A DNA stretch of 64,000 nt, from contig JAGAOT010000004.1 in assembly GCA_017623615.1 (NCBI GenBank), positions 21,902 to 85,901 on the forward strand. Reading direction: 5' to 3'. Below, in pieces: positions 16,771 through 25,361 of the stretch. Positions within the stretch are counted from its first letter, which is position 1. Each line of letters begins with the position of its first letter. Under the pieces are notes generated by a model. That model saw nothing but the letters and a program-made list of their open reading frames with translations, had not been told where the DNA came from and did not search any database. The position numbers were made by a program, and so were the translations under genes. Origin of the DNA: Clostridia bacterium. GTDB taxonomy: Bacteria; Bacillota; Clostridia; Oscillospirales; Acutalibacteraceae.

Positions 16771-17331
16771 TTATTTATTAATGACATTTGCTTTTGGTGC
16801 TTTTGAAATTATATAACTCAAGAAATCCGATTTTTCGCTTTCGCTTTTGAAAGAATCTGATTTTATTATATTTGCGGTTGTTGCGCTTGTGTACAGATAA
16901 ATGTTCTTTTCTGTGATAATGATTTTTTCAATAGCAGAATAACCTCTGGCAATCACGGAATTCTCTGATGTATCAATGAATTCCTCTTTGCCAAAAATGA
17001 GTTCTCCGTTTTTGTCGTACGAAAGATTTCCGTCCTTCTTTAATTTGACGAAATTTTTCTTTAATTTGCGGAAATAGCTTTTGTACGAAAAAAGAACCCA
17101 AAGTATATCCATAACAGCCATAGCTATTAGTTCAATTATAATCAAGAGGGGATCGAAACGAAGAATTGCGATAAAAACGATTAAAATAATAGAGAGTAAG
17201 GGTACTGAAAGCTTATAATTAAACAATGCTTTTTTGCCCACAGCAGATGTTAACATATGAATTTTATTAAACTCAAAGTAGTCGTTGTCGTCTAAACTGT
17301 AACAGATTTTATAATCGTATTCCGTACTCAT
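16771..17331 (-). CDS. YcxB-like membrane protein
   Basis: 186 residues. A soluble start (about 1-40), two adjacent membrane helices (LSVPLLSIILIVFIAILRF and LIIIELIAMAVMDILWVLF), then a C-terminal cytoplasmic beta domain with RGYSAIEKIIITEKNIYLYT, which matches the YcxB-like domain layout. Function is unknown. Its codon use is more AT-rich than that of its neighbours, which may reflect a later arrival. It lies 2 bp after the HAD gene. Confidence 0.65.
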   Translation of the reverse strand: MSTEYDYKICYSLDDNDYFEFNKIHMLTSAVGKKALFNYKLSVPLLSIILIVFIAILRFDPLLIIIELIAMAVMDILWVLFSYKSYFRKLKKNFVKLKKDGNLSYDKNGELIFGKEEFIDTSENSVIARGYSAIEKIIITEKNIYLYTSATTANIIKSDSFKSESEKSDFLSYIISKAPKANVINK

Positions 17332-17333
17332 AA

Positions 17334-17936
17334 CTATATCTCCAAAACTTCAATTATATCCTTAACAACAAAATCCGCGGCGGTGTCAACATTTTCTTTT
17401 TTTGTAAACAAACATCCGTAGGTGCCTGCGTTTTTGCCCGACAAAACATCAATCTCTCTGTCGCCAATCATAACCGTTTCGCTTTTATCGAGATTATAGG
17501 TTTTGCATATCCATTCAACCGCATCGGGTGCGGGCTTTGAGGGGAATCCGTTTGAGGAATCAACAAAACCCGAAAAATATTTTGCGATATCATATTCTTT
17601 AAGATAATACTGTGAGGTTTCGTGACCTCTGTGGGTGTAAAGATAATGCTTGCAGCCTCTTTCGTGAAGTGTCTGAACAGTTCTGACGGTGTTTTCAAAC
17701 GGCACGGCAATCGGGCGCAGAGAATAATCGTGTTCATACTTTCTGAAAAGCTCTTTTTCTTCGTCTGTTGTGCCGTAATGCTCGTAGCAGTCTGCAAAAG
17801 TGATTTCAAGCAAAGCCTTTGCTTCGTCATAATCGGCGTCTTTGCCGAAATCGCGCATCATTTTGAGAAAAGCCGAGGTTATGTGGGGGTAGCTGTCAAA
17901 CAGCATGCCGTCGAAATCCCAGATATAATTTTTCAT
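17334..17936 (-). CDS. HAD-superfamily hydrolase (phosphatase-like)
   Basis: 200 residues. Motif I is DFDGMLFDSYP (nucleophile Asp in DFDG), a helical cap follows, motif II is YTHRG, motif III Lys lies in GFPSKPAPDA, and motif IV is MIGDREIDVLSG. This is the phosphoglycolate phosphatase-like subfamily of HAD phosphatases; the substrate is unknown. Placed 3 bp after galE, so it may dephosphorylate a sugar phosphate (inference from context). Confidence 0.88.
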   Translation of the reverse strand: MKNYIWDFDGMLFDSYPHITSAFLKMMRDFGKDADYDEAKALLEITFADCYEHYGTTDEEKELFRKYEHDYSLRPIAVPFENTVRTVQTLHERGCKHYLYTHRGHETSQYYLKEYDIAKYFSGFVDSSNGFPSKPAPDAVEWICKTYNLDKSETVMIGDREIDVLSGKNAGTYGCLFTKKENVDTAADFVVKDIIEVLEI

Positions 17937-17939
17937 TGC

Positions 17940-18956
17940 TTATTCACCGAAGCCGTTGGGATTCTGCGACTGCCAGCGCCATGAATCCTCGCACATTTCG
18001 TCGATTCCCCTTGCTGCAACCCAGCCAAGCTCTGCCTTTGCCTTTGAGGGGTCGGAATAGCAGGTTGCAATGTCGCCGGGTCTGCGCGGAGCGATAACAT
18101 ATTTAACGGGTCTGCCGCTTGCTTTTTCAAATGCCTTTACAACGTCAAGAACGCTGTAGCCGTTGCCCGTGCCGAGGTTATAGGTGAAGCAGCCGTTTTC
18201 GCCGAGCACCTTTTCAACCGCCTTGATGTGACCGAGCGCAAGGTCAACAACGTGGATATAGTCGCGCACGCCCGTGCCGTCGGGGGTGTCATAATCGTCA
18301 CCGTAAACGTTGAGAAATTCTCTTCTGCCGATGGCAACCTGAGCAATATAGGGCACAAGGTTGTTGGGGATTCCATTGGGGTCCTCGCCTATCCTGCCGC
18401 TCTTGTGTGCGCCGATGGGATTGAAATAGCGAAGAAGGGTGATGCTCCATTCGTTATCGGAAGCATAAAGGTCCTTGAGAATTCTTTCTATGTAAAGCTT
18501 TGTTGTGCCGTAGGGGTTGGTTGTTTTGCCCTCGGGCATGTCCTCTTTGAGGGGAGAGGGGTTTTCGCTGCCGTATACCGTTGCGGACGAGCTGAAAACG
18601 ATTTTTTTGCAGCCTGCGGCTTTCATTGCTTCGCAAAGGATAACCGTGCCGCCGATGTTGTTGTCATAATATTCAAGAGGCATTGAGCAGCTTTCGCCGA
18701 CAGCCTTGAGACCCGCAAAGTGAATAACCGCGTCAATTTTGTTTTCCGCAAAAATTTTGTCAAGACCCTCGCGGTCGCGGATGTCGCATTCGTAAAATTT
18801 AACATCCTTACCCGTGATTTCTTTAATACGTTTTACACTTTCGCTCTTGCTGTTGCAGAGATTATCGAGTATAATAGTATCATAACCCGCGTTGAGAAGC
18901 TCCACGCAGGTGTGCGAACCGATAAATCCCGCGCCGCCTGTAACAAGAATTGACAT
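17940..18956 (-). CDS. galE: UDP-glucose 4-epimerase
   Basis: 338 residues of the short-chain dehydrogenase type: N-terminal NAD-binding GGAGFIGSHT (7-16), catalytic Ser/Tyr/Lys with FSSSATVYG (121-129), Tyr149 and Lys153, and substrate-region residues RYFNPIGAHKSG and APRRPGDIA. It interconverts UDP-glucose and UDP-galactose for the Leland pathway and for envelope glycans. First gene of a five-gene operon running to UPF0210; CGGAGGGA ribosome site upstream. Confidence 0.96.
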   Translation of the reverse strand: MSILVTGGAGFIGSHTCVELLNAGYDTIILDNLCNSKSESVKRIKEITGKDVKFYECDIRDREGLDKIFAENKIDAVIHFAGLKAVGESCSMPLEYYDNNIGGTVILCEAMKAAGCKKIVFSSSATVYGSENPSPLKEDMPEGKTTNPYGTTKLYIERILKDLYASDNEWSITLLRYFNPIGAHKSGRIGEDPNGIPNNLVPYIAQVAIGRREFLNVYGDDYDTPDGTGVRDYIHVVDLALGHIKAVEKVLGENGCFTYNLGTGNGYSVLDVVKAFEKASGRPVKYVIAPRRPGDIATCYSDPSKAKAELGWVAARGIDEMCEDSWRWQSQNPNGFGE

Positions 18957-18976
18957 AATAAATCCCTCCGAATGTT

Positions 18977-19055
18977 AAGTGAACAGTGAAAAATGAAAAG
19001 TTAAGGGGCAGAGCCCGCCCGAAACTTTTCACTCTTCACTTTTAATTTTTCACTT
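18977..19055. repeat. Repeat family A, copy 2 (short form)
   Basis: Left arm 18977-19006 (AAGTGAACAGTGAAAAATG...) and right arm 19021-19055 (GAAACTTTTCACTCTTCAC...) are near reverse complements, separated only by a short CGGGC-containing spacer. It lies between the divergent galE and HD-protein genes, so it could influence both promoters. Confidence 0.7.
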
Positions 19056-19136
19056 CTGTTTTAACTTACCATGCTATTATAATTACAATTTCAAAAAAAA
19101 TCAACGGAAGTCTGAACAATATTTGATAAAAAGGTC

Positions 19137-19805
19137 GTGTGTTTTTTGTTAAGCTATGAAAATTTGAGAAAAGACAGCGAGATTGTTGCTTATGTCGAGG
19201 CGGCAAACAACGTTTTGGGCGCAATAGGCTACACCGAGCACGGAATGGCGCACGCAGTTAAAACGGGCGAGGATGCAAGCCGCGTTTTGGCTTCGCTCGG
19301 ATATGACGAAAGAGAGTGCGAGCTTGCAAAAATCGCGGGGCTGATGCACGATATAGGAAACGCCGTTAACCGCTGTGACCACGCGCAGAGCGGCGCATTC
19401 CTTGCGTTTGAGCTTTTGAGGGCAAGGAATTTCCCCGTTGCCGAGGTTATAAAAATAACAACCGCCATCGGTCATCACGATGAAAAAACCGCCGCCGCGG
19501 TAACTCCGCTTGCCGCCGCGCTTATTCTTGCCGACAAAAGCGATGTGCGCACATCGAGGGTGCGCAACAAAAAAACCGTGCATGACGATATTCACGACAG
19601 AGTAAATTACGCCGTTTTCAGCTCAAAGCTCGATGTTGACCGCGAAAAGCGCATGATTTGCCTGACCCTTAAAATTGACACTCTTGTGTGCCCCGTTATG
19701 GAATATTTTGAGATTTTCCTTGACAGAATGGTGCTTTGCAAAAAGTCCGCAGAATTTCTCGGCTGTGATTTTGAGCTTATAATTAACGATACGAGGTTGC
19801 TGTAA
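19137..19805 (+). CDS. HD-domain phosphohydrolase-like protein
   Basis: About 222 residues if the GTG at 19137 is used; a TTG nine bases later is an alternative, and neither has a strong ribosome site. The HD metal site is visible as HGMAHAVKTG, IAGLMHDIGN (the HD doublet), HAQSGA and AIGHHDEK. Members hydrolyse phosphate esters such as nucleotides; the substrate is unknown. It overlaps the ATG of rsmA by one base (TAATG), so the two are translationally coupled. Confidence 0.85.
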   Translation: MCFLLSYENLRKDSEIVAYVEAANNVLGAIGYTEHGMAHAVKTGEDASRVLASLGYDERECELAKIAGLMHDIGNAVNRCDHAQSGAFLAFELLRARNFPVAEVIKITTAIGHHDEKTAAAVTPLAAALILADKSDVRTSRVRNKKTVHDDIHDRVNYAVFSSKLDVDREKRMICLTLKIDTLVCPVMEYFEIFLDRMVLCKKSAEFLGCDFELIINDTRLL

Positions 19806-20668
19806 TGTATAATTTAACAGACGTTTCAACAATAAAAGATATTCTTGCCCGCCACGGCTTCCATTTTTCAAAATCGCTGGGTCAGAATTTTATAATCAAT
19901 CCCTCGGTCTGCCCCCGCATGGCGGAGGAAAGCGGAATTGACGAAAACAGCGGCGTTATCGAGATAGGCGCGGGCTTCGGAGTTTTGACAGCGGAGCTTG
20001 CAAAAAGGGCGAAAAAGGTTGTTGTTATTGAGATTGACACAAAGCTTTTGCCTATTCTTGACGAAACCTTAAAGGATTTTGACAATATTGAGATTGTCAA
20101 TCAGGATGTGCTCAAAACCGACCTTGCCGCGCTTATCAAAGAAAAATTTGACGGCATGCCCGTTTACGTCTGCGCAAATCTGCCGTATTACATCACCTCG
20201 CCCGTTATCATGACATTGCTTGAAAGCAGGCTTCCGATTGAAGCGATAACCGTTATGGTGCAAAAGGAAGCGGCGCAAAGGCTTTGCGCCCCCGTGGGCA
20301 GCCGCCTTTCGGGCGCAGTAACCGTTGCGGTGGATTACTATGCAAAGGCGCAAAAGCTTTTTGACGTTTCCGCAGGCTCGTTTATGCCAGCCCCCAAGGT
20401 TGACAGCAGCGTTATCCGCATGGATATCCGCAAAACCCCCGAAATCGAGATAACCGACGAAGATTTATTCTTCAAAATGGTGCATGCCGCCTTCGGTCAG
20501 CGCAGAAAAACCGCATCCAACGCAATAAGCGCAGGGGCGGGAATCCCGAAAGATGTTGTTATAAAAGCGATTGAGGAATGCGGCTTTGCCCCCGCCGTGC
20601 GTGCCGAGGGGCTGACGATGAGCGAGCTTGCAGACCTGAGCGAAAAAATCGGCGCATTGCTTAAGTAA
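19805..20668 (+). CDS. rsmA: 16S rRNA (A1518/A1519) dimethyltransferase RsmA
   Basis: 287 residues. N-terminal SLGQNFIINPSVC, SAM-binding motif I VIEIGAGFGVLTAELA, acidic motif II VVVIEIDTKLLP, and catalytic motif IV NLPYYITSPV. It dimethylates two adjacent adenines at the 3' end of 16S rRNA during small-subunit assembly (also called KsgA). The C-terminal helical domain is complete. Convincing full-length match; coupled to the upstream HD gene. Confidence 0.97.
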   Translation: MYNLTDVSTIKDILARHGFHFSKSLGQNFIINPSVCPRMAEESGIDENSGVIEIGAGFGVLTAELAKRAKKVVVIEIDTKLLPILDETLKDFDNIEIVNQDVLKTDLAALIKEKFDGMPVYVCANLPYYITSPVIMTLLESRLPIEAITVMVQKEAAQRLCAPVGSRLSGAVTVAVDYYAKAQKLFDVSAGSFMPAPKVDSSVIRMDIRKTPEIEITDEDLFFKMVHAAFGQRRKTASNAISAGAGIPKDVVIKAIEECGFAPAVRAEGLTMSELADLSEKIGALLK

Positions 20669-20690
20669 CATCGACAATTTTATTTTCTTC

Positions 20691-20719
20691 TTGACAAAAA
20701 ATCCATATTAAGTTAATAT
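20691..20719 (+). promoter_or_regulatory. Promoter of the lysine-riboswitch transcript
   Basis: A perfect -35 TTGACA (20691-20696) and -10 TAATAT (20714-20719) are 17 bp apart. The start site is near 20726, the first base of the aptamer P1 stem. Confidence 0.82.
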
Positions 20720-20725
20720 CAAAGG

Positions 20726-20880
20726 GATAGAGGTGCGAAAGTTAAGAGTAATTCTCTGCGCAGGGAAATCACGGAGAATGAAAGGGGCTTTCGCCGAAGT
20801 GAATGCCAGCTTGCCCGAGGCTGCATTTGCTGGGACGCTGCAAAACATGCAGCGTACTGTCACGGTTGTGGAGCGCTATC
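20726..20880 (+). promoter_or_regulatory. Lysine riboswitch (L box) aptamer
   Basis: The five-way-junction L-box signature is clear: P1 strand GATAG (20726-20730) pairs with CTATC (20876-20880); the core begins AGAGGTGCGAA, then AAGAGTA, GAATGAAAGGGG, CTTTCGCCGAAG and TTTGCTGGGA, with the last helix near GCTGCAAAACATGCAGC. It binds L-lysine. It is followed by an intrinsic terminator at 20908, so lysine should switch the downstream transporter off at the level of transcription. Confidence 0.93.
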
Positions 20881-20907
20881 AAAAATCTTTGATATAACAT
20901 TGATTTT

Positions 20908-20949
20908 GCTTCGATATACAGCCGTGTATCGGAGCTTATTATTTTTTTA
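20908..20949 (+). terminator. Riboswitch expression-platform terminator
   Basis: GCTTCGATATAC (20908-20919) pairs with GTGTATCGGAGC (20924-20935) in a 12-bp stem (two wobbles) with a 4-nt loop, followed by a T-rich tract to 20949. It ends just before the GGAGG ribosome site, so read-through is needed for expression of the gene at 20963. Confidence 0.88.
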
Positions 20950-20962
20950 CGGAGGTAATCCC

Positions 20963-22765
20963 ATGACACGCAGAAACAGATTTTTTGCAATCATTATGGC
21001 AATCGCCTTAATCGGCACAATGTTTTGCGTAGGCGCATTCGCTGCGGAAGAAGCGGCAGTTCTTCTTTCAGCACCTGCAGAATCAACAATCGTTTCCGTT
21101 GACGTTGACGGCGAAATCGTAGAATACGACCTCGCTGACGCGGACTCGGCTCACGAGTATGTTGATAACTACGCAGACAACCTTACAAACGATGCAAACT
21201 TCAAGGCTAACATCGAAACGGCTATCGCAAAGGTACGCGAAAGCATAGGCAAGTATGCAACAATATGGGCACTCGTTCCCCCCGTTATTGCAATCGTTCT
21301 TGCTCTTATCACCAAGGAAGTTTATTCCTCGCTCATCATCGGTATAGTTGCGGGCGGCTTTATTTTTGCGGGCGGCAACTTTGAAACTGCAATCAACCAT
21401 GTTCTTTTCGACGGCTTCGTTGCAAGCCTTTCGGACAGCTACAACATGGGTATCATCATCTTCCTTGTTCTTCTCGGAATGCTTGTTTCTCTCATGAACA
21501 AGGCGGGCGGCTCTGCGGCATTCGGCAGATGGGCTTCAAAGCACATCAAGTCAAGAGTCGGCGCACAGCTTGCAACAATCCTTCTCGGCTGCCTTATCTT
21601 CATTGACGACTATTTCAACTGCCTCACAGTAGGCTCCGTTATGAGACCCGTATGCGACGAAAAGAAGATTTCCAGAGCAAAGCTCTCATATCTTATCGAC
21701 GCAACAGCAGCTCCTGTTTGCATCATCGCTCCCATTTCTTCATGGGCGGCAGCGGTTGCAGGCTTTGCAAGAGGCGCAGGCGCAGAGAGCGGCATCAGCC
21801 TCTTCATCCAGGCTATTCCCTATAACTTCTATGCGCTTTTCACCATTCTCATGATGGTTGTTCTTGCATTTGCAAAGATGGACTACGGCCCCATGAAGCT
21901 CCACGAAAGAAATGCTTTTGAAAAGGGTGACATCTTCACAACCGGCGACAGAGTTTCAAACGATGATGTTGCGGCTAACCCCAAGGGCAAGGTTATCGAC
22001 CTTGTTCTTCCCGTTGTTGTTCTTATAATCACATGCGTTATCGGCATGATTTATTCGGGCGGCTTCTTCAGCGGCGAAAGCTTTATTGATGCATTCTCGA
22101 ATTCCGATGCTTCCGTCGGCCTTGTTATCGGCTCGGCAATCGCAATCGTATTTGCCGTTGTTTATTTCCTTATCAGAAGAGTTATCAGCTTCAAGGATAT
22201 TATGGCTTCTCTGCCCGACGGCTTCAAGGCAATGGTTCCCGCTATCCTTATTCTCACCTGCGCATGGACTCTTAAGGCTATGACAGACAGCCTCGGCGCA
22301 AAGATTTATATTTCACAGCTTGTTGAAGGCAGCGCGGGCGCATTCCAGATGCTTCTTCCCGCTATCATCTTCCTTATCGCTGTCGGTCTTTCATTCGCAA
22401 CCGGCACATCGTGGGGCACCTTCGGCATCCTTATCCCCATCGTTCTCAGCGTATTCGAAGCAACCAATCCTCTTATGATAGTTGCTATTTCGGCATGTAT
22501 GGCAGGCGCGGTTTGCGGCGACCACTGCTCACCCATTTCGGACACAACAATCATGGCATCCGCGGGCGCACAGTGCAACCACATTAACCACGTTTCAACT
22601 CAGCTTCCCTACGCAATGACTGTTGCGGGCGTTTCATTCGTAACATACATTATTGCGGGAGCTCTCGCAAAGACGGGCTTTGCAATCGTTGCTCTTCCCA
22701 TCGGCGCAGTCCTCATGATTGCAACACTTCTTGTAATCAAGGCTGTTACAAAGAAAAAGGCATAA
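20963..22765 (+). CDS. NhaC-family Na+/H+ antiporter, predicted lysine transporter
   Basis: 600 residues. The ATG at 20963 has GGAGG 8 bases upstream; an in-frame codon at 20900 lies inside the terminator and is rejected. Residues 1-27 look like a signal peptide (ending AFA), followed by an acidic segment of about 70 residues outside the membrane, then about 12 helices of the NhaC fold with FIDDYFNCLTVGS, DATAAPVCIIAPISSWAA, FATGTSWGTFGI and AVCGDHCSPISDTTIMAS. NhaC-type genes under L-box control have been proposed as lysine transporters, so lysine exchange rather than pH control is the likely job. Confidence 0.9.
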   Translation: MTRRNRFFAIIMAIALIGTMFCVGAFAAEEAAVLLSAPAESTIVSVDVDGEIVEYDLADADSAHEYVDNYADNLTNDANFKANIETAIAKVRESIGKYATIWALVPPVIAIVLALITKEVYSSLIIGIVAGGFIFAGGNFETAINHVLFDGFVASLSDSYNMGIIIFLVLLGMLVSLMNKAGGSAAFGRWASKHIKSRVGAQLATILLGCLIFIDDYFNCLTVGSVMRPVCDEKKISRAKLSYLIDATAAPVCIIAPISSWAAAVAGFARGAGAESGISLFIQAIPYNFYALFTILMMVVLAFAKMDYGPMKLHERNAFEKGDIFTTGDRVSNDDVAANPKGKVIDLVLPVVVLIITCVIGMIYSGGFFSGESFIDAFSNSDASVGLVIGSAIAIVFAVVYFLIRRVISFKDIMASLPDGFKAMVPAILILTCAWTLKAMTDSLGAKIYISQLVEGSAGAFQMLLPAIIFLIAVGLSFATGTSWGTFGILIPIVLSVFEATNPLMIVAISACMAGAVCGDHCSPISDTTIMASAGAQCNHINHVSTQLPYAMTVAGVSFVTYIIAGALAKTGFAIVALPIGAVLMIATLLVIKAVTKKKA

Positions 22766-22781
22766 TTTCTGCATGGGTTTC

Positions 22782-22812
22782 AGAACCTCCCGATTTTCGG
22801 GAGGTTCTTTTT
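22782..22812 (+). terminator. Intrinsic terminator of the NhaC-type gene
   Basis: GAACCTCCCG pairs with CGGGAGGTTC across an ATTTT loop and is followed by TTTTTA, 17 bases after the stop. Confidence 0.93.
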
Positions 22813-22828
22813 ATGTCTGAATATGTAT

Positions 22829-23089
22829 GTAGGGGTCGATGCCCGCATCGACCCTTGACCGTTTAACGGCGGGAGCAAGCACGGCAAAAGCCCGTTGAGC
22901 TTTTGCGCCTGTGGCACAAACGGACAGACACAGAGGTCTGTCCCTACGATGTTGTTTTGCCAACCGTGTAGGGGACGACCTCTGTGTCGTCCCGTCCCAT
23001 GCTGTAACCCCAAATTAGGGTAGGGGCGGATATTATCCGCCCGTCTATGCAAGCGTTGGTTTTTCGGCGGGAGCAAGCTTCCGCCCTAC
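22829..23089. repeat. Cluster of five REP-like palindromes
   Basis: Five hairpins in 260 bp, each bearing GTAG (or CTAC on the other strand) beside a GC-rich stem: 22829-22855, 22922-22947 (inverted), 22968-22993, 23020-23043 and 23067-23089 (inverted). The stems differ (GGGTCGATG, GGACAGAC, GGGACGAC, GGGCGGATA, GGCGGGAGC) but the head is kept. Alternating orientation resembles bacterial interspersed mosaic elements. No gene is present in 22766-23164. Confidence 0.75.
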
Positions 23090-23091
23090 TC

Positions 23092-23120
23092 TTGAAAAAA
23101 GAAAATATAACTGATATAAT
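23092..23120 (+). promoter_or_regulatory. Promoter of the GH2 glycosidase
   Basis: -35 TTGAAA (23092-23097) and -10 TATAAT (23115-23120) with a 17-bp spacer and an upstream TG at 23112. The -35 starts three bases after the last palindrome of the repeat cluster. Confidence 0.8.
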
Positions 23121-23164
23121 TAACAAAGTAATTATAAATCCGAGGGAAAGCAAAGGTGACAAAA

Positions 23165-25333
23165 ATGAGAAAAATAACAAATATCAACGAGGGCTGGTCT
23201 TTCATAAAGGACGGCGAAATTGAGCAGATTTCTCTGCCCCACACATGGAATGCACTGGACGGTCAGGGCGCGGCGGAGAGCTATTACAGAGGCAGATGCG
23301 TTTATGAAAAAACAATCCCCGCCTTTGAGGGCAGGGTATATCTTGAGATAGGCGCGGCAAACACGGTTTGCGAGGTCTATATTAACGGCATTTATATCGG
23401 CAGCCACGAAAACGGCTATTCGATGTTCCGCTTTGAAATAACCGATTTTCTCAACCCCGACGAAAACAAGATAAGAATTATCGTTGACAACAGCGAAAAC
23501 GAGTTTGTTTATCCCCAGATGGCGGATTTCACCTTCTACGGCGGCATTTACAGAGATGTCAATATCATCAGCGAGGTTGCGCAGTCGCACTTTGCTCTGC
23601 TTGACATGAGCCTTTGCGGTATGTATATCACCCCCAAGGCAGACGGCAGAGTTTTTGTAAAAAGCCTTGTTGAGGGCAGCTGCAAGGGGCTGACCAAGGA
23701 ATTTGTTATCACCGATGCCGAGGGCAATGAGGTTGCAAAAACCGAAATTCCCGCAGAAACAGACGCCGCAAAGCTTCTTATAGAAAACCCCGTATTCTGG
23801 AACGGCGTTGAGAACCCCTATCTTTACACAATGACCGCAAGGCTCGTTAAAGACGGCGAAATCATTGATGAAATCGCTGACCGTTTCGGTGTTCGCGAAT
23901 TTTATTTTGACAGCGAAAAGGGCTTTTTCCTTAACGGAAAGCATGTTAAAATGAAGGGCGTTTCAAGACATCAGGACCGCGAGGGTCTGGGCAACGCGCT
24001 CACAATTAAGGAGCATAAAGAGGATATTGAGCTTATTAAAGAGGTGGGTGCAAACTCTGTGCGCCTTGCTCACTATCAGCACGATGAAAAATTCTATGAC
24101 CTTTGCGATGAAGAGGGTCTGCTTGTGTGGGCGGAAATCCCCGTTATCTCGAATTTCAGCAAGAAAAAGCAGGAGCAGGCAAAATTCATGCTTGAAGAGC
24201 TTATCAGGCAGAATTACAATCATCCCTCAATCTATTGCTGGAGCGTTGCCAATGAGGTTTCAATCAACAGCGCGGCGCCCGGACTTGTCAGCGGTATAAC
24301 CGAGCTTAACAACATCGCCCATGCGCTGGATTCAACCCGACCCACCGTAACCGCCCAGCTTTCAATGGTCGGAGCAAATTCAAAGCTCAATGAAATCCCC
24401 GATATTCTCGGCTATAACCACTATTTCGGCTGGTATATGCAGACGGTTGACGGGCTTGACAAATGGCTCGACAGCTTCCACGAAAAGAAGCCCAACATCA
24501 AGCTTTGCCTTTCCGAATACGGTGCAGAGGGCATGCCCAATCTCCACTCCGCAGACCCCGTTCAGGGCGACTACACCGAGGAATATCAGGCATATTATCA
24601 CGAGCATTATATCAAAGCAATCAACGAGCGCGACTGGCTCTGGGGCTCATATGTGTGGAATATGTTTGACTTCGGCTCCGCAATCCGCAACGAGGGCGGG
24701 GTAAGGGGCAGAAACAACAAGGGTCTTGTTACCCTTGACCGCAAGATTAAAAAAGATTCTTTCTATGTATATAAGGCTCATTGGTCAAGCGAAAAATTCG
24801 TTCATATCGCGGGCGAAAGATTTGTTGACAGACCCACGGGAGCGCAGAAAATCAAGGTTTATTCCAACTGCGAAAGCGTTATCCTCACCGTAAACGGCGA
24901 AAAGCAAGAGCTTACCGCAGACAAAATCTTTGTTTTTGATGCGGTTATCAAAGAGGGCGAAAACGTTATCACCGCAAAATCGGGCAAGTGCACTCACAAA
25001 ATCAAAATTAACGGAACGGATATTCCCAATCCCGACTATGTTCTGCCTGAGGGCTGCGAAAGCTTTGTGCGCAACTGGTTCAACGCGGGCGACGACATCG
25101 ACCCCGACAAGCTCTCGCTCAACGATAATCTCGGCGATATAATTTTCAATTCCGAGGTGCAGAAGCTTGTCAAGAATCACGCCAACATCACGATTGATAA
25201 CGACATGCCCGTTCTCAAGCCCATCGGCAAAATCCCCTTAAAGCCCATCAGCAAGCTTGCCTCAAAGCTCGGCGCAGGCGATATTGTTTCAATGGCAAAC
25301 CAGTTCCTGCAAACGATTGAAAAGGATAAATAA
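23165..25333 (+). CDS. Glycoside hydrolase family 2 enzyme, probable beta-galactosidase
   Basis: 722 residues. Jelly-roll sugar-binding domain (LPHTWNALDGQG, YRGRCVYEK), immunoglobulin-like domain, then the TIM barrel from about residue 255 with GVSRHQDREGLG. The acid/base Glu is in CWSVANEVS and the nucleophile Glu in CLSEYGAEG. A further beta-sandwich and a C-terminal extension of about 80 residues follow. No signal peptide, so it is cytoplasmic. Start chosen at the ATG 23165, which has AAGGTG 8 bases upstream; a GTG at 23156 is the alternative. Substrate (galactoside or glucuronide) is not certain. Confidence 0.88.
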   Translation: MRKITNINEGWSFIKDGEIEQISLPHTWNALDGQGAAESYYRGRCVYEKTIPAFEGRVYLEIGAANTVCEVYINGIYIGSHENGYSMFRFEITDFLNPDENKIRIIVDNSENEFVYPQMADFTFYGGIYRDVNIISEVAQSHFALLDMSLCGMYITPKADGRVFVKSLVEGSCKGLTKEFVITDAEGNEVAKTEIPAETDAAKLLIENPVFWNGVENPYLYTMTARLVKDGEIIDEIADRFGVREFYFDSEKGFFLNGKHVKMKGVSRHQDREGLGNALTIKEHKEDIELIKEVGANSVRLAHYQHDEKFYDLCDEEGLLVWAEIPVISNFSKKKQEQAKFMLEELIRQNYNHPSIYCWSVANEVSINSAAPGLVSGITELNNIAHALDSTRPTVTAQLSMVGANSKLNEIPDILGYNHYFGWYMQTVDGLDKWLDSFHEKKPNIKLCLSEYGAEGMPNLHSADPVQGDYTEEYQAYYHEHYIKAINERDWLWGSYVWNMFDFGSAIRNEGGVRGRNNKGLVTLDRKIKKDSFYVYKAHWSSEKFVHIAGERFVDRPTGAQKIKVYSNCESVILTVNGEKQELTADKIFVFDAVIKEGENVITAKSGKCTHKIKINGTDIPNPDYVLPEGCESFVRNWFNAGDDIDPDKLSLNDNLGDIIFNSEVQKLVKNHANITIDNDMPVLKPIGKIPLKPISKLASKLGAGDIVSMANQFLQTIEKDK

Positions 25334-25361
25334 AAAAAGGGCGGGGAATCCGCCCTTTTTT
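25332..25361. terminator. Bidirectional terminator between GH2 gene and yqfD
   Basis: GGGCGG (25339-25344) pairs with CCGCCC (25350-25355), flanked by A7 on the left and T7 on the right, so it can act on both strands. It overlaps the yqfD stop codon by two bases. Confidence 0.88.

Noticed and set aside
20900-20962. N-terminal extension of the NhaC-type transporter
   Set aside because: This stretch is the riboswitch terminator and T run; the ATG at 20963 has the ribosome site and gives a proper signal peptide.
22829-23089. CRISPR array
   Set aside because: Palindromes repeat with unequal spacing and different stems, in alternating orientation, with no constant-length spacers and no cas gene.
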